Source of the DNA: Myxococcus guangdongensis
Lineage (GTDB): Bacteria > Myxococcota > Myxococcia > Myxococcales > Myxococcaceae
Direction of reading: 5' to 3'
Assembly: GCF_024198255.1 (NCBI RefSeq)
Contig: NZ_JAJVKW010000002.1
Span: 434,001-498,000 of the forward strand
DNA length: 64,000 nt
In this document: positions 55,273-63,024 of the stretch, in pieces
How the letters are laid out: the number at the start of each line of letters is the position of its first letter
Position numbering within the stretch: position 1 is the stretch's first letter
Program-made: the position numbers and the translations under genes
The notes under the pieces: generated by a model
Told to the model about the DNA's origin: nothing
The model's input: only the letters and a program-made list of their open reading frames with translations
Database searches by the model: none

Positions 55273-57543
55273 TCAGCGGTAGTACGGCGACAGCGCGGCG
55301 GTGATGCGGGCAATCAGGTCCGTCGTCTGCAGCCGGTCCTCGGTGCTCAGCGTGGGCAGCGCGGCGGTGAGCGTGTCACGCGCGGACATCAGGAGGGAGT
55401 ACGCGGCCAGCGTCTGCTGCAGCTTCAGGATGTCCACCATGGCGCGGCGCGCGGCATAGCCTCGCACCCCATCCGCGTTGAGCAGGATGCCCTGCACGTC
55501 CGCCAGCACCAGCGACGTCAGCGCGGGGGAGTCGGGCGGGTTGGCGCTGAAGGGGCCGCGCTGCGCCGCCGGGTCCAGATACAGCCGCGCCAGGAGCCTG
55601 CGCGCCAGGTCATCCGCGCGCGACGCATAGTGGGCGGGCGCCCCCATGGGGATGACCAGCGGCGGGCGCACCTGCTGCATCGCCAACTGATACGCCTGCG
55701 CCTGCACCGCCGGACTGCCCGCGCGCACGAACTGGAGCACGGGGTTCGCCGTCGCGTTGAACCGGCCCGCCAACGACGCATACAGGAGCGGGTGCGAGAT
55801 GTTCAGCAGGGTGTTCATCGCCACGTTCAGCGCGGGCACATGGAACTTCGTCAGCGGCTCATCGGTGCGGTCATACTGGGTGCAGTACGGGTCGCTCCGC
55901 GTGTCCACGTCCGTGCAGAACGGCTGCGTGGGCAGGTCCGGGGACAAGCCGTAGAGGTAGCGCACCGCCTGCACGTCGTAGGCCCCCGGCGCGTCGCCGT
56001 ACACGGCATCCCGAGGGTCCAGGTACTCCATCACCGAGTTGGAGCGCGGCCCCGTCGCGCCACCGTCGTACACGCGTGAGCCCGCGAAGTTGTGCCGCAA
56101 CCCCAGCGTGTGCCCCACCTCGTGCAACACCAGGTACGTGAGGTACGCCTCCACCTTCTGCTTCTTCGTCAACGGCGAGCCGGGCTCGGCGAGGAGCTCC
56201 GCGACCTGCTCGCCCTGTTCGAGCAGCGCCTCCGCGTGGAAGTCACACCGCGTCTCGCCCCCCATGCCGGCCCAGGACATCCGCAGCGACGAGGCGGGCC
56301 GCCCGGCCGCCACCAGCGCGCCCACGTCCCCTGAGAAGGTCTGGTGCGCCACCTCCAACCAGTTGCTGCCCAGGTAGATGCTGGCGCCGCGAATCTCACC
56401 GGTGTTCGGGTGGGTCCGCCAGTCGGCGAAGGCGAAGGCCGCCGCGCGGTCCGGGTCGACGATGAGGTGGTTCTCGTCATCCCGACCGAAGTCGCTCGAG
56501 CTGTCCCCCATCACTGTCTGGAGCACCGGGAAGCCGAAGGCCGCGTTCCACCCCTCGATGCCGCGCTTCACGGCGCCCACCAGGTCGTACGCCTGGAAGC
56601 GCGGGTCCGCCTGCACCGTGAGCAGGCTGGGGGTGATGTTCCAGCGGATGGGCGTCATGCCCGGCTGGATGGCCCACTTCGTGGCCACGCGCTCGGTGGC
56701 GCCCCCCGTGTTCGGTATCAGCTTGGGCTCGCTCAGGAAGTAGTGCTCCCGCGCGGGCGAGGGCGTGGGCACGTAGCCCGGGCTCTCCCGGTAGCGGCGC
56801 AGCGCGATGCTCAGCGTGCCCGACGTGCGGAAGGGGTTCTCCTCCAGGTACAGACGCGACGCGTCGTCCGGCAGGTTCGAGTAGCCGGTGAAGACCTGCT
56901 CGAAGGTGACGCCGTCCGCGATGGGCCGCAGCTTCTGCGCCAGGCTCAGCTCCACCTGGAACTGCGCGCGCATCATCACCGCGTTCAGGTCCCCCATCAC
57001 CCCGAAGCGGTTGAGCCCCGCCGCCGGGTCGATGAGCACGTACTGCTCCGAGCCTCGCCGCCGGTGGAACGGCGCGTGGTGCTCCACGATGGGATACGCC
57101 TCCACCAGCACCTGCGGGTCGAAGATGTCGCTCAAGACCTTGCGGTCATCCACGTCCAGGACGAACAGCTTGCCGTTCTGCTCCTTGAAGCTCACCACGC
57201 GCGTGCCCAGCGAGTTGGCCGCGAAGTAGGAGGCGCCTCCCGGGTGGTACTGCTGGATGTACGCGGACAAGAACCACTTCGACGCCAGTTGGTCCCGGCG
57301 GATGGCCAGGTAGAAGCCGCGCCCCGAGTCCTCCACCACGCCTCGCAGCTTCTCTTCCACCTGCTGCCGCTCGGCGCTCCCCACCTCCCGGGGCACCGCC
57401 ACGAAGGCCCCCTCCAGCACCTCGTCCGGCAGCGCCACGTCCGGCGTGTCGGGCGGGGCCTCGCCACACCCCGTCCCCCACATCAGGGCCAGCGACAACA
57501 CTCCCACCCACGAGCACCGAGAGAACCGCTTGCGTCCGCGCAT
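55273..57543 (-). CDS. Exported metzincin-type zinc metalloprotease, lipoprotein
   Basis: 756 residues from the ATG at 57543. The signal peptide ends in a lipobox-like GTGC (C26), so it is probably membrane-anchored on the outside. The zinc site HEVGHTLGLRHNFAGS (H474, E475, H478, H484) is the metzincin HExxHxxGxxH consensus; an SVMEY-like segment downstream (NSVMEYLDPRD) supplies the Met-turn. The N-terminal half (EPPDTP, DQLASKWFLSAYIQQYHPGG, AVMMRAQFQVELSLAQKLRP) and C-terminal helical part resemble large bacterial DUF5117-type metalloproteases, which is a tentative family call. It likely degrades extracellular protein during predation or processing. Divergent from a small lipoprotein gene. 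Confidence 0.78.
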   Translation of the reverse strand: MRGRKRFSRCSWVGVLSLALMWGTGCGEAPPDTPDVALPDEVLEGAFVAVPREVGSAERQQVEEKLRGVVEDSGRGFYLAIRRDQLASKWFLSAYIQQYHPGGASYFAANSLGTRVVSFKEQNGKLFVLDVDDRKVLSDIFDPQVLVEAYPIVEHHAPFHRRRGSEQYVLIDPAAGLNRFGVMGDLNAVMMRAQFQVELSLAQKLRPIADGVTFEQVFTGYSNLPDDASRLYLEENPFRTSGTLSIALRRYRESPGYVPTPSPAREHYFLSEPKLIPNTGGATERVATKWAIQPGMTPIRWNITPSLLTVQADPRFQAYDLVGAVKRGIEGWNAAFGFPVLQTVMGDSSSDFGRDDENHLIVDPDRAAAFAFADWRTHPNTGEIRGASIYLGSNWLEVAHQTFSGDVGALVAAGRPASSLRMSWAGMGGETRCDFHAEALLEQGEQVAELLAEPGSPLTKKQKVEAYLTYLVLHEVGHTLGLRHNFAGSRVYDGGATGPRSNSVMEYLDPRDAVYGDAPGAYDVQAVRYLYGLSPDLPTQPFCTDVDTRSDPYCTQYDRTDEPLTKFHVPALNVAMNTLLNISHPLLYASLAGRFNATANPVLQFVRAGSPAVQAQAYQLAMQQVRPPLVIPMGAPAHYASRADDLARRLLARLYLDPAAQRGPFSANPPDSPALTSLVLADVQGILLNADGVRGYAARRAMVDILKLQQTLAAYSLLMSARDTLTAALPTLSTEDRLQTTDLIARITAALSPYYR

Positions 57544-57737
57544 CGCGTGTCTCCGATTCCGGGACGCGCGAGGAGGCGCGCCCACGGACAGGTCAACGAC
57601 GCGCCCTCGGGTTCTTCCCGGCCATGACACGATTCCCGCGCGCCTACCGGGCCCGCCCCCGATTTAAATGCGACCTTCGCAATCCAGATGCTTTTGCTAC
57701 TCAGTTCAACCCGAGCTGTCGCTCACCTGGAGGCACC

Positions 57738-58022
57738 ATGCGGAGCTGGAACATGAAGGGGCTGTGGTTGGCTGGCGCGCTGTTGGCGGGCTGTGGTGGC
57801 ACCGAGGCCCTGGACGGGCAGGCGGAAGCGGCCGCTCCCGAGCTGGCCCAGACGGAGGCCCGCCTGGAGTACAACGAGGACCTGCACTGCATCGTCATGA
57901 CGTCCTCGGTGCGCTGCAACAGCGGCATCCAGATGTACGCGTACTGGAGCGCCGAGCTCGGCCACTACTTCATCCCCCGCAACGTCTGTGGCAGCCGCGG
58001 GCCCATCGTGTGCCCGCTCTAG
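57738..58022 (+). CDS. Small Cys-containing lipoprotein, unknown function
   Basis: 94 residues, ATG at 57738 following GGAGG. The LLAGC lipobox gives lipidation at about C19. The mature end has four cysteines (LHCIVMTSSVRC, NVCGSRGPIVC) and aromatic residues (YAYWSAELGHYF). It is preceded by an unusually A/T-rich patch (57660-57700) that probably contains the promoter, and followed by a small hairpin. No family recognised. Confidence 0.6.
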   Translation: MRSWNMKGLWLAGALLAGCGGTEALDGQAEAAAPELAQTEARLEYNEDLHCIVMTSSVRCNSGIQMYAYWSAELGHYFIPRNVCGSRGPIVCPL

Positions 58023-58030
58023 TCACTCCC

Positions 58031-58047
58031 TCACACTCTTAGTGTGA
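58031..58047. terminator. Small perfect hairpin after the lipoprotein gene
   Basis: TCACACT and AGTGTGA form a 7-base stem with a CTT loop, nine bases past the stop. A/T content is higher than usual here. Confidence 0.4.
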
Positions 58048-58068
58048 AACGACGCCCTGGCTCGCCAC

Positions 58069-58092
58069 GTGGTTTGTTCGCTCGCAAACCAC
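58069..58092. promoter_or_regulatory. Perfect inverted repeat just upstream of a lipoprotein gene
   Basis: GTGGTTTG and CAAACCAC around TTCGCTCG. The arms are 8 bases, 16 bases centre to centre, and the last arm ends 19 bases before the ATG at 58111, inside the likely untranslated leader. It could be an operator or an mRNA hairpin. Confidence 0.4.
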
Positions 58093-58110
58093 ATGGCAGA
58101 CTCGGTCGTC

Positions 58111-58917
58111 ATGAAGGTCACTGGTCGCCGAGTCCTGCTCGCGGCCCTGGGCGCGTCGCTGTCTGCGTGCGCGTCCCGGCCCGCGCCTCCGGTCCTGCAC
58201 TACAGCTTGGGTATCTCCCGAGCGGACTACCGAGACTACGGTGGTGCGAAGGCCAACCCCTGCGACGCGGAGCAGCGCTGGCTGTCGGACGAACTGACGG
58301 CCATCAACGGCGTGCTCGCGCGCTTCGTCAACGGCACGGACAAGCTCGACACGCCCGCGTCACCGGACCACGCACAGCAGGTGGAGCTGCTCAAGGAGGC
58401 CCAGCAGACGCTGCCGCCGGTGCTCGTGGTCCACGAGAACAACCTGCGGGGCCTGTCGCGCTGCGGGTTCAAGGACAAGGGCGCCTTCCCGGAGATTTCG
58501 CGCCGGGGCGGTGAGCTGGTGAAGGAGGCGCGCGAGCGGCTGTCCGACGCGGACAAGGTCCTCGCCGCCGTGTCGCTGCGTCAGGCGCAGGACAAGTGGA
58601 AGGAAGAGTCTCCGCAGCGCGAGGCCACCGCGCGTGGCACGTGGTGCACCGCCGACCCGAAGATTGGCGAGGCCACGGTGTTCTACGCGCGCGCCGCGCT
58701 GGACGGCACCTTCCGGTGGCACTTCTGCGACGGCTCCCTGGTGGAGCAGCGCGCGGGCGCGGAGCCGGCCTACGTCGAGCCCGAGGGGCTCAACAAGCGG
58801 GACCGCCGCCGCATCCAGCCTCCGCGCTACCTGGAGGCCGCCGCCAACTTCCCCGCCGAGGAAATCGACCGGCCGCCGGAGACCGGCGCCCCGAAGAGCG
58901 CCTCTCCGGCCCCCTGA
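58111..58917 (+). CDS. Lipoprotein, unknown function
   Basis: 268 residues from the ATG at 58111 (an ATG at 58093 is in frame). The signal peptide ends in LSACAS, lipidated at about C20. The mature protein has a helical, acidic/basic core (HAQQVELLKEAQQTLPPVLVV, VKEARERLSDADKVLAAVSL) and a C-terminal part with paired Cys-containing beta strands (TWCTADPKIGEATVFYARA, WHFCDGSLVEQ). No family recognised. Downstream neighbour is another exported protein gene on the same strand. Confidence 0.6.
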   Translation: MKVTGRRVLLAALGASLSACASRPAPPVLHYSLGISRADYRDYGGAKANPCDAEQRWLSDELTAINGVLARFVNGTDKLDTPASPDHAQQVELLKEAQQTLPPVLVVHENNLRGLSRCGFKDKGAFPEISRRGGELVKEARERLSDADKVLAAVSLRQAQDKWKEESPQREATARGTWCTADPKIGEATVFYARAALDGTFRWHFCDGSLVEQRAGAEPAYVEPEGLNKRDRRRIQPPRYLEAAANFPAEEIDRPPETGAPKSASPAP

Positions 58918-58980
58918 CGTTCTACAGTCCGGGGACCACCGGGCGGCCTCGCGCCGCCCCCTGCCCCGGAAAGCCGCCCC

Positions 58981-59613
58981 ATGCGACACGCCGCCGCCGT
59001 CGCCCTCGTGATGCTCTGCTCGCTGCCCGCGCTCGCGGCGCGGCGAGAGGGCACCTGTGAGGTCCGGGTGATGGGAGGCCTGCAGATGGCCTTCTCCGGC
59101 AAGGGCGGCACGCAGTCCGCCACCTCGGACCACTGGATGTCCCCCGAGGAGATGCGCGCGGTCTACGAGAAGATCCACAGCCGGATGAAGCAGGACCCGA
59201 AGAAGACCCAGGCCGCCGCCGCGAAGCTCGCGGCGAAAGGGACGATGAGCGGTCCGCTCTCCATCCACTGCATCAGCGCGGGCGGCATCCAGGTGGCCAG
59301 CCTGAGCGTCCTGTCCGGCCAGAACACGAAGGAGAGCGTCCCCTTCAAGCCCGGCGCGTACCCGCTCGTCACGCTGGACGAGAAGCCGGGTGAGCTGCCC
59401 GTGGCGCTGCGCCTCAAGGGCGTCAACTACATGGTCACCGTGCCCGGCGTCCTGGTGCTCACGCGGTTCGACGGACGCGGCGTGGCCGGCACGTTCAAGT
59501 TCACCGCCCGCACGCACAGCTCGGCCAACAAGAAGGACGTCACTGAGCGCACCATCCGCGTGGAGGGGAGCTTCGACCTCCCCTGCCCCGTCAAGAGCCG
59601 CGTCTGCAGCTAG
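58981..59613 (+). CDS. Exported protein, unknown function
   Basis: 210 residues, ATG at 58981. Signal peptide MRHAAAVALVMLCSLPALAA. The mature part is beta-rich with a basic charge pattern, a conserved-looking SDHWMSPEEMRAVYEKIHSRM helix and repeated Gly/Thr strands (ISAGGIQVASLSVLSGQ, VALRLKGVNYMVTVPG). Four cysteines, two near the end (LPCPVKSRVC). No family recognised. Confidence 0.6.
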   Translation: MRHAAAVALVMLCSLPALAARREGTCEVRVMGGLQMAFSGKGGTQSATSDHWMSPEEMRAVYEKIHSRMKQDPKKTQAAAAKLAAKGTMSGPLSIHCISAGGIQVASLSVLSGQNTKESVPFKPGAYPLVTLDEKPGELPVALRLKGVNYMVTVPGVLVLTRFDGRGVAGTFKFTARTHSSANKKDVTERTIRVEGSFDLPCPVKSRVCS

Positions 59614-59715
59614 CCCGTGCGGGGCACCTCGGAATTCCTGAGGTCGGAAGCTTCTGCATTTGCCATTCGGATACAGTGGTCTCCGCGGTCATCCCCCATG
59701 CCACGGAGCCCCTCC

Positions 59716-59985
59716 ATGCAGCTTCGCCCCTTCCTCGCCTCCCTCGCTGTCTCCCTGTCCCTCATCGCCTGCGGTGGCGGCACGCCCCCGAGCGAGCCCG
59801 TGAGCCCCGAGGCGCCCCAGGCCGAGGGCTCGACGAGCGCCCAGGCCTCCTGTTGGGACGAGTGCTACCAGGCCAACTCCTGGTGCGAGTCCGTGTGCCA
59901 GGCCTCCAGCGAGGTGTGCGCCCAGGCCATCTCCGTCTGCTACGACTCGTGCGAGCGCGGCGTCGGGCCCTGGCTGCCCTGCTGA
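59716..59985 (+). CDS. Small Cys-rich lipoprotein
   Basis: 89 residues from the ATG at 59716 with GGAG upstream. The lipobox LIAC gives lipidation at about C19. A 30-residue Pro/Glu/Ala linker precedes a compact 40-residue domain with nine cysteines (CWDECYQ, WCESVCQ, VCAQ, VCYDSC and a final C), probably disulphide-bonded. It converges on the gene at 59989 with a three-base gap. No family recognised, though myxobacterial genomes carry many such short lipoproteins. Confidence 0.6.
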   Translation: MQLRPFLASLAVSLSLIACGGGTPPSEPVSPEAPQAEGSTSAQASCWDECYQANSWCESVCQASSEVCAQAISVCYDSCERGVGPWLPC

Positions 59986-59988
59986 ACC

Positions 59989-60480
59989 TCACCTGCCAGC
60001 GGCCGTGGGGTTCTCCATCATGGACAGCCCCACGGTGTAGCTGCTCTCCGCCGAGAGCTCGAGATTCATCCGGCAGGTCTCCACATGGCGCGGCCCCTTG
60101 GCGCAGACGGTGAACAGACCCGCGCGCACCTTGGCGAAGGTGGCCATGCCGTGGGCATCCGTCTTCAATTGCTCGGGATGGAGTCGACGCGGGCGGCCCT
60201 CGCTCACGAGCGCCACCGTGATTCCCGGCTCCGGGAGAAGCCCCCATGAATCGAGCGTCCGCACGTGGACGCTCCCCAGTCGCGAAGGCTCCAGCGTGCG
60301 AGGGTCCTCGGGGTCCTCGATGGGCATCGAGCCCGCGTCCGTCACCCCCGCGTCGAGCGTCGGGGCGGAGGCGAGCGGCGCGCGGGGCTCGGGCACCAGG
60401 CGCTGCCGCAGGAGCGCGGCGAGCGAGAGCGATATCCCGACGCCCGCGACGGCGATGACCCAACGAACCCCTCGGTGCAT
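59989..60480 (-). CDS. Membrane-anchored protein with carboxypeptidase-regulatory-like domain
   Basis: 163 residues from the ATG at 60480. The hydrophobic segment 6-28 (WVIAVAGVGISLSLAALL) anchors it; a Pro/Ala/Asp linker follows. The region about 70-150 (LGSVHVRTLDSWGLLPEPGITVALVSEG, KTDAHGMATFAKVRAGLFTVCAKGPRH) looks like a carboxypeptidase-regulatory-like (prealbumin-type) beta domain with the ADG-like turn ATFAKVRAG. Function unknown. Confidence 0.6.
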   Translation of the reverse strand: MHRGVRWVIAVAGVGISLSLAALLRQRLVPEPRAPLASAPTLDAGVTDAGSMPIEDPEDPRTLEPSRLGSVHVRTLDSWGLLPEPGITVALVSEGRPRRLHPEQLKTDAHGMATFAKVRAGLFTVCAKGPRHVETCRMNLELSAESSYTVGLSMMENPTAAGR

Positions 60481-60676
60481 ACCGCGCTCCCTGGCTTCCC
60501 ACCCGCGAGGACGACGGCCCGACGTCCAGAGCCTAGCATTCCGAGGACTCCCTCCCGCGGCGGTGGACAGGGGCGTGGACGGGCGCGCATCGAAATTCCG
60601 CAGGCTCGCCCGGGACTGGTAGGGTCCGGCGCCGCTCAACTTCCCCCTGCCTTTCGCGTCACACGAGGTCCCCCGC

Positions 60677-61192
60677 ATGGAGATGCTCTGCACCTTGCGC
60701 AGCGTCACGGAGGCGCAGCGCGGCGCCCTGCTTCAGGCCCCCGAGCGCCTGGAGGACTTCCTCGACGACGACGAGGACTTCGGAGACCCCACGGGCGGAG
60801 CGTTCCTGGAGCTGGACATCGGCGAGGCGTGGCACGCCCTCCAGTACCTGCTCACCGGCACCGCCTGGGAGGGCGGCGCGCCTCTGGACTTCCTCGTGCG
60901 CGGCGGTGACGACGTGGGCGACATCCCCTCCGACGAGGGCACCGCGCGCGTCTTCGCGCCCACCCAGGTGAAGGCGCTCGCCACCGCGCTCAAGGACGTC
61001 TCCGAGAACACGCTGCGCCGCCGCTTCGACCCGGCGAAGATGCAGGCCCAGGACATCTACCCCGGCACCTGGGACGAGCCGCCCGAGGACAGCGACCCGC
61101 TCGAGGAGGTGCTCTCCTACTTCGAGGAGCTCCAGAAGTTCGTCGCCCAGGTGTCCCGCCGCGACGGCGCGCTGCTGGTGCACATCGGCTGA
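60677..61192 (+). CDS. DUF1877 family (YfbM-like) protein
   Basis: 171 residues. FLELDIGEAWHALQYLLTGT, ARVFAPTQVKALATALKDV and the Asp/Glu-rich stretch (EDFLDDDEDFGDP) match the DUF1877 family, exemplified by E. coli YfbM, of unknown function, sometimes linked to toxin-like or defence genes. The ATG at 60677 has a GAGG site close upstream; an ATG two codons later is possible. Converges on the TauE-like gene with six bases between stops. Confidence 0.8.
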   Translation: MEMLCTLRSVTEAQRGALLQAPERLEDFLDDDEDFGDPTGGAFLELDIGEAWHALQYLLTGTAWEGGAPLDFLVRGGDDVGDIPSDEGTARVFAPTQVKALATALKDVSENTLRRRFDPAKMQAQDIYPGTWDEPPEDSDPLEEVLSYFEELQKFVAQVSRRDGALLVHIG

Positions 61193-61198
61193 AGGCCG

Positions 61199-61981
61199 TC
61201 AGCCCAGCACCACGTCGTGCCCCAGCTTCAGCACCAGCGCCAGCACCACGGCGAGCACCACCTTGCGCACCAGGGTGTCCCCGCCCTTCACCGCCAGGTG
61301 CGCGCCCAGCCACGCGCCGGTGAACTGCGCCGCGGCCATGGGCAGCGCCACCTTCCACAGCACCACGCCCTTGAGCGAGAACAGGAGGACGGACGCCAGG
61401 TTGGAGGCGAAGTTCACCACCTTCGCGTCCGCGGACGCGCGCGCCAGGCCGTGGCCGAGCAGCGTGTTGAAGCCGACGATGAGGAACGTGCCCGTCCCCG
61501 GACCGAAGAACCCGTCATAGGTGCCCACGGCCAGCGCGATGAGCGCGCCGATGGCCTGCGCGCGGGAGCGGGGCGAGGGCTCCGCGTGCGCGGCGCTCTT
61601 GGGCGCGCGGCGGAAGGCGAGGAACACCGCCACCGCGATGAGCAACACCAGCACCAGCGGCTTGAGCACCTCCGGCTTCACCAGCAGCACCAGCGCCGCG
61701 CCCGCGAAGGCGCCCCCCAGGCCGAAGGGGAACGTCACGCGCGCCAGCTTCCAGTCCACCAGCCCCGAGCGCGAGAAGCGCACCAGCGCCGCGAACGAGC
61801 CGAACACGGACTGACCCTTGTTGGTGCCCAGCGCCACGTGCGGAGGCAGTCCCGCCGTCAGGAGCGCGGGCAGCGTGATGAGCCCACCACCACCGGCGAT
61901 GGCATCCACCATGCCCGCCACCAGCGCCGCGACACACAGCAGCAGCAGGTGCTGCGCACTGACGTCCACCAGTAGGTCCAC
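61199..61981 (-). CDS. TauE/SafE family membrane transporter (sulphite/organosulphonate exporter type)
   Basis: 260 residues from a GTG at 61981, which follows GGGAGACACAGG. Eight or so hydrophobic segments, with the family landmarks VAGMVDAIAGGGGLITLPALL, GTNKGQSVFGSFAAL and the second inverted half GTYDGFFGPGTGTFLIVGF. The repeat of GGGG/GPGTG in the two halves is typical. The family moves sulphite, taurine-type or other anions; the substrate here is not known. Divergent from the Cys-repeat protein gene. Confidence 0.85.
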   Translation of the reverse strand: MDLLVDVSAQHLLLLCVAALVAGMVDAIAGGGGLITLPALLTAGLPPHVALGTNKGQSVFGSFAALVRFSRSGLVDWKLARVTFPFGLGGAFAGAALVLLVKPEVLKPLVLVLLIAVAVFLAFRRAPKSAAHAEPSPRSRAQAIGALIALAVGTYDGFFGPGTGTFLIVGFNTLLGHGLARASADAKVVNFASNLASVLLFSLKGVVLWKVALPMAAAQFTGAWLGAHLAVKGGDTLVRKVVLAVVLALVLKLGHDVVLG

Positions 61982-62111
61982 CCTGTGTCTCCCTCGCCTC
62001 GAGCGGCGCCTGGGTACCACGGGCCACGCGGCGCCGTCGCGGCTGCTCGCTTCTTGCGTCCCCCTCCACCTTGGGCGTCAATGCCCGGGTCGTTTCACCT
62101 CCGAGGTCTTC

Positions 62112-62924
62112 ATGCTCGCCTCCCTCATCACCGTGCTGGCGCTCACGCTGGCCTCGGCTCCACCGTCGCAGGACCCCACCGCGCCCACCTGCCGGATGAT
62201 GAACAGCCAGGTGGCGTGTGGGTATGGGTGCAAGACCGACTCGAACCGCGCCCGCTGTGCGCAGACGCCCCAGGGGCGCTGTCAGCTCATCGACGGGCAG
62301 GCGGTGTGCTTCGACCCGCCCGCGTACGTGGTGAAGGCGTATGGCGCGTCGCTGCCGGAGCCCGAGTGCAAGGCCATCGATGGAGCGGTGGCGTGTGGCT
62401 ACCACTGCGTGACGCAGCCGGGTCGGGTGAAGTGCGCGAAGTCGCCGGCCGGGGTGTGCAAGGCCCGGGGCGGCGAAGTGGAGTGCTTCGACCCGCCAGC
62501 GGTGGTCTTCGCGGTGTACGGCAAGGAGACGCCGCGCGCGGACTGCCGCAGCAACGGGGTGGAGCTGACGTGCGGGTACAACTGTCTCAACGCGTCAGAG
62601 GGGGTACGGTGCACCCGGACGCCGGCGGGGGTGTGCAAGATTTCGAGCGGGCGTATCACCTGCTTCGACCCGTCCCCGGCGGCCCTGTGCACGTGGAAGC
62701 GCGCGATGCCCGCGCCGGAGTGCCGCAACACGGAGACGGGTCCGGCGTGCGGCTATGCGTGCACCACGGCGTTCTCGAAGTCCGCGTGTGCGTCCACGCC
62801 CTCGGGCATCTGCAAGGTGTTCGACAGCGAGGTGCACTGCTTCGACCCGCCGGTGGAGCAGCAGGCGGACCCGGCCTGCCTGTCGGTCCTGGGGATGGCG
62901 GCGCTGGACGGGGCCGCGCCCTGA
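62112..62924 (+). CDS. Secreted Cys-repeat protein
   Basis: 270 residues, ATG at 62112 preceded by GAGG. Signal peptide [18 protein letters not shown]. The mature protein is four to five copies of a module of about 50 residues with the order CR/CK - x - VACGYxC - CAKTP - GxCxxxxGxxxCFDPP. Each has conserved cysteines at CGYGC, C and CFDPP positions and an FDPP ending, so disulphide-bonded. No family recognised. The repetition suggests a binding or structural surface protein. Confidence 0.68.
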   Translation: MLASLITVLALTLASAPPSQDPTAPTCRMMNSQVACGYGCKTDSNRARCAQTPQGRCQLIDGQAVCFDPPAYVVKAYGASLPEPECKAIDGAVACGYHCVTQPGRVKCAKSPAGVCKARGGEVECFDPPAVVFAVYGKETPRADCRSNGVELTCGYNCLNASEGVRCTRTPAGVCKISSGRITCFDPSPAALCTWKRAMPAPECRNTETGPACGYACTTAFSKSACASTPSGICKVFDSEVHCFDPPVEQQADPACLSVLGMAALDGAAP

Positions 62925-63024
62925 CCCAGGGTATGAGCCGTCCGCCCCGCCGTCTGCTTTGAGCCTTCCTGGGAGAGCGGTAGGGTTGCCGTCATCTCGC
63001 AGCAGGAATGGAGCAGAACCGCGC

